DNA of 64,000 nucleotides, taken from contig NW_026973729.1 in NCBI RefSeq assembly GCF_035594125.1, positions 124,001-188,000 on the forward strand. The letters are read 5' to 3'. The notes below the pieces were generated by a model. The model was not told the DNA's origin, did no database searches, and worked only from the letters and a program-made list of their open reading frames with translations. The DNA is from Scylla paramamosain (Eukaryota > Arthropoda > Malacostraca > Decapoda > Portunidae). Below are positions 56,346 to 64,000 of the stretch, one piece after another (within the stretch, counting starts at the first letter, position 1; every line of letters begins with the position of its first letter). Made by a program: the position numbers and the translations under genes.

Positions 56346-58690
56346 ACGAAATATTTATTTCGCTTCTCTATAAAGGGTGTTTTGCTTGAGTTTTAGCGTT
56401 TCTGTACATAAGAACCTTTAAAACACGTTTTTAGTAATGTTATTTTGTATTCCTTTATGGAGCGCTTTCCATGCTTTTCAGCGTTTTGGTGTCTAACACG
56501 TTGAAAAACACTCAAAAGACACGTTGATGAAAATGTCGTTTCGTTTCCCGATAAAGGGGGCTTCCAATGCATTTTGTCTTTTGGTACTTAACAATATGAA
56601 AAAAAAGTTTAAGTAAAAGTTTTCGGTTGAGTTATTTTTCCATATAAAGTTATAATCATGTGTTTTTGAGTCTGGGTACCTAAAAAGCTCAAAATCTCTC
56701 ATAATACACTTTTCTCGTAATGTCCTTTCTTTTCTCCATGAAGGATGCTTTGCGTGTAATTTGGCACTTTCATACTTAACAAGCACAAAAACAATCAAAA
56801 TACAAGTTTTTGGTAATGCTAATTTGTTTCTCCGTAAAGGTTGTTTTGCATGCTTTTCTGAGATTTCGGATGTAAGAAGGTGAAAAACACTCTAAAGATA
56901 CTTTCTTGGTAATGTTATTTTATATTGCCAAATAGGGTGCTTTCAATGCTTTTTAGCATTTTGATTCCTAACACTCAAGTAAACACTCAAAAGACACGTT
57001 TCCTGTAATATAGTTTTGCTTCTTCATATAGGGATCTGCATGCATTATGGTGTTTTGCTACATAATGTGAAAAACGCTTAAAATAAAGATTTTAGGTAAT
57101 GTTCTTTTTCTCTATATAGGGTGCTATTCATCCTTTTTAGCGTTTTGGTACTTAGGAAGCTTACTTAGGAAGCTCAGAAACACAAATAAAACTTGTTTCT
57201 CCAAACGTCTTTCCATTTCCCCATAAAGATTGCTTTGTATGTATTTTGACGTTTTGGTACATAAAAAGGAAAAAAAAAAACACAAAAGCACGTTTTTGAT
57301 TATGTTCTGTTTCTCTGTTAAGAGATATATAATATATTTAATTTTCATTCAGGCGGTTTAGTGTTTGGTACCTAAGAGACTCAAAACTCTGATAATACAC
57401 GTTTCTCGTAATGTCCTATCGTTTCCTCATACAGGGTGCTTTATATGCATTTTTAAGATGATGTACGTAACAGACTCAAAAAGACTCAAAATACACGTTT
57501 TTGGTAAGGTTTTTTTTCTGTTTGGTAAGATTATTCGTGTTTGTTGCACGCGTTTTAGCGTTTTGGAACGTAAAAAGTTTAAAACACTTAAAAGACATGC
57601 TTATTATTTTGCATTTCTATATAAGGTGCTTTCCATGCTATTTAGCGTTTTCGTGCCTAACACGCAGAAAAACACATAAAAACACATTTCTTACATTGTT
57701 GTTTAATTTTCTCGTATAGCGAGCAAGCATTATGTGAAAAACATTCAAATTACACGATTTTGGTAATGTTTTTTTCTTTCTCCATTTTTGCGTTTTGGTA
57801 CCTGGGAAGCTAAAAAAAAAAAAAAACTCATAATACACGTTTTTTGTCATGTCCTTTCGTTTCCTCATATGGGCTGTTTTTGGTGCTTTGGTACCTAACA
57901 GGGTGTTTGCATGTATTTTGACATTTTAGTTCGTAAGAACCTAAAAAAACACTCTAAAGACACGTTTTAGTAAAGTTCTTTTGTATTCTCCTATGGGGTG
58001 ATTTCATTGCTTCTTACTGATTTGGTGCCTAACACGCCCAAAAAATAACAAAAGACAAGTTTCTGGTGATTTCGTTTCGTTTCTTCATATAGGTTGCTTT
58101 ACATGCATGTTTGCGTTTTGGTAATTATCAATGTAAAAAAATACCCGTTTTTGGTAAGTTTGTTCTTTTTCTTCAGAGCACTATTGAAGTACTAATTTGG
58201 TACTTAAGAAAGTAATAAAAAAAAAAAACAAAAAAAAAAACAAACGTTTCTCGTAATGTCCTTTTTATTTCCATATGCAAGGTGATTTGTTTGATGAAAG
58301 GCGATTTTGTACATAATAAGCTCAAAAAAAAAAAAAAACACAAAATACACGTTTTTGGTTAATGTATTCTGTTTCTCTATATATGGTATTTTCATACGTT
58401 TTTAAAGTCGTTTCATATATCTATCTATATATGGGTCTTTGCATGAATTTTGGCTTTTTGGTAACTAACAATGTCATAACACTCAAAATGCACGTTTTTT
58501 TTTTTTGGCAGTATTGTTCTGTTTATCCATATAGAGTGTTTTCATGCGTTTTACCCTTTTGATACTAACAAACTCAAAAACACTCATAATACACGTTTCT
58601 CGTAATATCTTTTAATTTTTCCCATATAGGGTATTTCCGATTCATTTAGGCGTTTTTTTTACGTAACAATCTTACAAAAGACTCAAAATA
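56346..58690 (+). repeat. Diverged monomeric satellite without HOR order
   Basis: Successive ~90-100-bp monomers, recognisable by AAAAACACTCAAAA, CACGTTT-GGTAATGT and TTTTAGCGTTTTGGTACCTA, but more diverged and without the fixed subunit order, the D1/D2 split or the H2 box. Equivalent positions recur near 56507, 56592, 56690, 56780, 56878, 56970 and 57065. They resemble the inferred ancestral monomer, with CATATAGGGTGCTTTGCATG and CCTAACACGC. Normal HOR order resumes at ~58690 with subunit A (TAGCGTTTTCGTATGTAAGG). This looks like an older flank of the homogenised array. Confidence 0.85.
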
Positions 58691-61600
58691 CTTGTTTCGT
58701 ATGCGTTTTAGCGTTTTCGTATGTAAGGAGCTTAAAAACACTTAAAGGCAAGTTATTGGTAAAAGATGGTTTTATTCCCATGTAATGTGATTGCCCTGCT
58801 TTTTAGTGCTTTATTGCCTAACACGCTCAAAAAAAAACTCAAAAGACACTTTTCTGGTAATATTTTTTTTTTCACACATAAAGCTAGTTTCGCATGCAAT
58901 TTGGGGTTTTGGTAAGTAAGAATGTTAAAAAGATTCAAAATACACCCATTTGGTAAAGTTGTTCTGTTTGTCAATAGAGTGTTATTCATGAATTTCAACA
59001 TTTTGATATAAAAGAAACATCTCCATATACACGACTTTTTGCGTGTTTTGCCTTGTGGTTCTTGTGAAACTATAAAACGCTCATTATACACGTTTCTCGT
59101 AATGTCCTTTTCTTTCCCAATATAGAGTGCTTTGCAACTATTTTCGAGTTTTCTGTAGGTAACAAGCTCAAAAACACTCAAAATATAACTTTTTAGTAAT
59201 ATTATTCTATTTCTTCATATTGGTTGGTTTGCATCCGTTTTAATGTTTTTCTAAGTAAAACACTAAAAAGACACGTTTTCAGTATTTTTTTTTTTTTTTG
59301 GATTCCCATATAGAGTGACTTCCATATTATTTATCATTTTGGTGCCTAAATTGCTGAAAAACACTGAAAAGACAGGTTTCTGGTAAAGTCGTTTAATTTC
59401 CTCATATAGGTGGCTTTGCATACACTTTAGGGTTTAATACATAACAGTCCGAAAAAAAAAGAAGCTAAAATTAACATTTTTCATAATATTATTTTTTTCA
59501 CATAATTTCCCTGAATTTTGCCAGAATTTTGGCATCTCGGTACCTATGAAGATAAATAAAAAAAAAAATATCCTAGTTTTTATTTATTTATTTATTTTCT
59601 CTATAAAGAGTATTATTTGTGGGTTTTGACTCTTCATACTTATGGAACTTAAATACACTCATAATACACGTTTCTCGTAATGTCCTTTCGTTTCCCAAAC
59701 ATAGATTTCTTTGCATGTATTTAAGCGTTTTTATACGTAACATATCAAAAACACTGAAAATTAATATTTTTCGTAATGATATTTTGTTTCTCCATAAAGG
59801 GTGTTTTGCATGCATTTTAGTGTTTTGGTATGTAAGGAGCTGAAAAACACTTAAAGACAAGTTCTTGGTAAATGTTGGTTTTATTCCCATGTAATGTCAT
59901 TGCCCTGCTTTTTTGTGCTTTATTGCCTAACACGCTCAAAAACACTCAAAAAACACTTTTTTTCTGGTAATGTCATTTATTTCCCACATAAAGCTAGTTT
60001 CGCATGTAATTTCGGGTTTTGGTAACTAAGAATGTGAAAAAAAACTCAAAATACACGCATTTGGTAAGGTTGTTCTGTTTCTCAATTAAGAGTGTTATTC
60101 ATGAATTTCAGCGTTTTGGTATCTAAGAAACATCTCCGTATACACGAGTTTTTGCTTGTTTTTTCCTTGTGGTTCTTGTGAAACTATAAAACACATGATA
60201 AACGTTTCTCGTATTGTCCTTTTGTTTCCCAATATAGAGAGATTTGCATCCATTTTCGCTCAAAAAAAAAAAAAAACTTTTTTGGTAATATTATTCTATT
60301 TCATGATATTGGTTGATTTGCATTCGTTTTAGCGTTTTTCTACGTAAAACACTGAAAAGACACGTTTTCAGTAATTTTGCTTTGGATTTCCATACAGAGT
60401 GACTTCCATATTATTTATTGTTTTGGTGCCTAACATACTGAAAAACAGGCAAAAGACAGGTTTCAGGTAAAGTCGTTTAATTTCCATGTAATGTGATTGC
60501 CATGCTTTTTAGTGCTTTATTACCTAAAACGCTGAAAATCACTAAAAAGACACTTTTATAGTAATTATTTTTTTCCACAGTTCCGCATGTAATTTGGGGT
60601 TGGACCACTAAGAATGTGAAAAAAAAACACTCAAAATACACTAATTTCCTAAGATTGTTCTGTTTCTCAATTAAGTGTATTATTCATGAGTTTCAGCATT
60701 TTGGTATCTAAGAAACTTCTCCATATATACGAGTTTTTGCGTTTTTTGCCTTATGGTTCTTGAAAACTATTAAAACATTCATTATACAATTTTCTTGTAA
60801 TATCCTTTTTTTTTTTCCCAATACAGACTGCTTTGCATTCATTTTTACGTTTTTTGTAGGTAAGAAGCTCAAAAACACTCAACTTTTTTGTAATGTTATT
60901 CTATTTCTTCATATTGGTTGGTTTGCATCCGTTTTAGGGTTCTACGCTAAAACTGAAAAGACACGTTTTCAGTAATATTGTTGAAATTGCTGAAAACAAA
61001 GACGCGTTTCTTGGAAAGTCGTGTAATTTCCCCATATAGGTTGCTTTGCATGCACTTCCGTGTTTCGTACATAACTCCGGAAAAAGCTAAAAAAAAAAAT
61101 TTTCACATAATTTCCCTGAATTTTCTCAGAATTTTGACATCTCGGTACCTATGAAGATGAATAACAAAAAAAAATCTATTTTTTTAATTTTTTTTTTCTC
61201 TATAAAGAGTGTTATTTGTGGGTTTTAGATTTTTGGTACTTAAGGAACTTAAACATACTCATAATACACGTTTTTCGTAATGTCCTTTCGTTTCACAAAC
61301 ATAGCGTTCTTTACATGTAATTAAGCGATTTTATAGGTAACATGATCAAAAACACTCAAAATACATATTTTTGGTAATGTTATTCTGTTTTTCCATAAAG
61401 GTTGTTTTGCATGTGTTTAGCGGTTTGGTATGTAAGGAGTTAAAAAACACTTAAAGGCAAGTTCTTCGTAAAATTTGTTTTTATTTCAATATAATGTGAT
61501 TGTTCTGCTTTTTAGTGTTTTGTTGCATATAACGCTCAAAAACACTCAAAAGACACTTTCCTGGTAATGTCATTTTTTTCCCACATAAAGCTAGTTTCGC

Positions 61601-62598
61601 ATGTAATTTGGGATTTTCGTAACTAAGAATGTGAAAAACACTCAAAATACACACATTTGGTAAGGTAGTTCTGTTTTTCAATTAAAAGTGTTATTCTTGA
61701 GTTTTAGCGTTTTGGTATGTAAGAAACTTCTCTATATACACGAATTATTGCGTTTTTTGTCTTGTGGTTCTTGTGAAACTATAAAACACTCATTATACAC
61801 GTTTCTCGTAACGTCTTTTTCTTCCCTATATAGAGTGCTTGCCATCCATTTCCGCGTTTTTTGTAGGTAAAAAGTTCAAAAACACTTTTTGGTAATGTTA
61901 TTCTATTTCTTCATATTTGTTGGTTTGCATCCGTTTTAGCGTTTTTCTACGTAAAACACTGAAAAGACATGTTTTCAGTAATTTTGTTTTTGGATTCACA
62001 TATTGACAAACTTCCATATTATTTATCGTTTTAGTGCCTAACATGCTGAAAAACACTGAAAATACAGGTTTCTGGTAAAGTCGTTTAACTTCCTTATATA
62101 GGTGGCATGCACTTTAGAGTTTGGTAAATAAAAATCCGAAAAAGAATAAAAATCCGAAAAAAATTAAGTTTTTTGATAATGATCTTTTTTCCACATAAAT
62201 TCCCTGAATTTTGGCAGAATTTTGGCATCTTAGTAAATATGAAAATCAATATAAAAAAAAGCTATTTCTCTATTTATTTTTTTTTTTCTCTATAAAGAGT
62301 GTTATTTGTGGGTTTTAACGTTTTGGTACTTAAGGAACTTAAAAACGGTCCTAATACACGTTTCTCGTAATGTCCTTTCGTTCCTAAAACATAGGGTTCT
62401 TTGCATGTATTTAAGCGTTTTTATTGGTAACATGATCAAAACACTTAAAACACATATTTTTAGTAATGTTATTCTGCTTCTCCATAAAGGAGTTTTTTGC
62501 ATGCGTTTTAGCGTTTTGGTTTCTAAGGAGGTCAAAAACACTTCAAGGGAAGTTCTTGGTAAAAGTTGGTTTTATTCCCATGTAATGTGATTGCCCTG

Positions 62599-62620
62599 TT
62601 TTTTTTTTTTTTTTTTTTTT
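62599..62620 (+). repeat. T22 homopolymer run
   Basis: Homologous to the T16 run at 21451, at the A/B subunit border. Marks the duplicated segment. Confidence 0.9.
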
Positions 62621-62856
62621 ATTTATTGCCTAACACGCTCAAAAACACTCAAAAGACACTTCTGGTAATGTCATTTTTTTTCCAACATAGTTTCGCGTGC
62701 TATTTCGAGTTTTGCTAACTATGAATGTGAAAAACACTCAAAATACACGCATATGGTAAGGTTGTTCTGTTTCTCAATTAATATTGTTATTGATGAGTTT
62801 CAGCATTTTGGTATCTAAGAAACTTCTTTATATACACGAGATTTTGCGTTTTTTGC

Positions 62857-62880
62857 GTTTTGGTTCTTGTGAACCACAAG
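62857..62880 (+). repeat. D2 hairpin insertion, partly decayed stem
   Basis: TTTTGGTTC, TTGT loop, GAACCACAAG: six to eight stem pairs remain. It is the duplicate of the hairpin at 21710, with different stem changes. Confidence 0.7.
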
Positions 62881-64000
62881 TTCTTTTGCTCAAAAATAAT
62901 GACATTCATTACACACGTTTCTTGTAATGTCCTTTTGTTTCCCAATAGGGAGTGCTTTGCATCCATTTTCGCGTTTTTTGTAGGTAACAAGCTCAAAAAC
63001 ACTCAAAATGTACCTTTTTTGGTAATGTTATTTTATTTCTTCTTATTGATTGGTTTGCATCCGTTTTAGCGTTTTTCTACGTAAAACACCGAAAAGACAC
63101 GTTTTCAGTAATTTTGTTTTACATTCCCATATAGAGTGACTTGCATATTATTTACCGTTATGGTGCCTAACAAGCTGAAAAACACTCATAAGACAGTTTT
63201 CTGGCAAAGACGTTTGATTTCCCCATATAAGTGGCTTTGCATGCACTTTAGTGTTTGGTACATAACAGTACGAAAAAAAAAGCTAAAATTAACTTTTTTG
63301 ATAATTGACTCATAATTTCCTGAATTTTGCCCAAATTTTGGCATCTAGGTACCTGTGAAGATGAAAAAAGAAAGAAAAAAATATCTTATTTATTTATATA
63401 TTTTTTTCTCAATAAAGAGTGTTATTTGTGGCTTTTAGCTTTTTGGTAAGTGATCTTAAAAACACTCATAATACACGTTTCTCGTAATGTCCTTTCGTTT
63501 CCCAAAAATAGGGTTCTTTGCATGTATTTAAGCGTTTTTATTGGTTACATGATCAAAAACACTCAAAATATATGTTTTTGGTAATGCTATTCTCTTTCTC
63601 CATAAAGTGTGTTTTGCAGGCGTTTTAACGTTTTGGTATATAAGGAGCTCAAAACACTTAAAGGCAAGTTCTTGGTAAATAATGATTTTGTTGCCATGTA
63701 AAGTGATTCTTTTTAGTGCTTTATTGCCTATCACGCTCAAAAACACTCAAAAGACACTTTTCTGGTAATGTCTTTTTTTTCCCACATAAAGCTGGTTTCG
63801 CATGCAATTTGGGATTTTGGTAACTAAGAATATGAAAAGCACTCAAAATACACGCATTTTGTAAAGTTGTTCTGTTTCTCAATTAAGAGTGTTATTCATG
63901 AGTTTCAGCATTTTGGTATCTAGGAACCTTCTCCATACACACAAGTTTTTGTGTTTTTAGCCTTTTGGTTCTTTTGAACTATAAAAAAAACTCATTATAC

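Larger units (their letters stand above)
60200..63720 (+). repeat. Intra-array segmental duplication, copy 2
   Basis: Partner of 18008-22340. It shares the rare variants listed there and lacks one HOR relative to it. The T-run is 22 long here against 16 there. Confidence 0.8.
58691..64000 (+). repeat. HOR satellite array, forward block, to window end
   Basis: Forward HORs with H2 boxes near 59530, 61133, 62222 and 63337. From ~60200 it duplicates 18008 onward. At ~60485 subunit G joins the end of A, so about one HOR present in the other copy (18300-19365) is missing. Short F/G haplotype at ~60980; hairpin haplotype at ~62860. The array runs off the window end inside D2. Confidence 0.88.

Noticed and set aside
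57365..57719. Overlapping ~100-codon open frames in the monomeric zone
   Set aside because: Diverged satellite monomers in frame; no similarity recognised, and neighbouring monomers carry stops.
58420..58440. Short TATC/TATA-rich stretch resembling a second microsatellite
   Set aside because: Only a few imperfect units; too short to call.

Overview
This window is almost entirely satellite DNA from a eukaryote. I see no intact protein-coding gene, rRNA, tRNA, CRISPR array or operon. The base composition is strongly A+T-rich (roughly 70 % by eye), with long A and T runs. Diverged copies of a ~96-bp monomer fill all of it except three short inserts. Two sequences hint at the host: nine uninterrupted copies of AACCT (TTAGG on the other strand, the usual arthropod telomere repeat) at 28281-28325, and a decayed CR1-like LINE reverse transcriptase fragment at ~55595-56345. 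An arthropod (insect or crustacean) is the best inference. I cannot name a species.

Monomers are arranged in a higher-order repeat (HOR) of about 1.10 kb. I resolve it into twelve subunits, named here A, B, C, D1, D2, E, F, G, H1, H2, I and J. Most are close to 96 bp; D1 is a ~45-bp stub, F and H1 are ~86 bp, and H2 is ~110 bp with an A-run followed by a T-run. A clean example is 32638-33740 (1103 bp). The best landmark is the H2 box (GGCATCTCGGTACCTATGAA, about once per HOR); I find about 50 of these. At least three HOR haplotypes with linked variants are interspersed: a standard form, a form 49 bp shorter across F/G, and a form carrying a hairpin insertion in D2.

Layout by HOR direction: + 1-5515; - 5516-6012; + 6013-6500; - 6501-12268; + 12269-12733; - 12734-14874; + 14875-41277; - 41278-41740; + 41741-48158; - 48159-48452; + 48453-55594; LINE fragment 55595-56345; diverged single-monomer satellite without HOR order 56346-58690; + HOR 58691-64000. 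Most orientation switches reuse the same two junction sequences, so one inverted arrangement has been copied repeatedly as part of a larger unit. Several multi-kilobase segments are also duplicated within the window, for example 18.0-22.3 kb with 60.2-63.7 kb, and 1-5.5 kb with 49.55-53.7 kb.

Nothing here functions as a gene pathway. The architecture (homogenised HORs, a more diverged monomeric zone with a LINE, inversions, an interstitial telomere tract) resembles centromeric, pericentromeric or subtelomeric heterochromatin. The sequence alone cannot decide which. Coordinates of junctions are read by eye and may be off by a few to some tens of bases.
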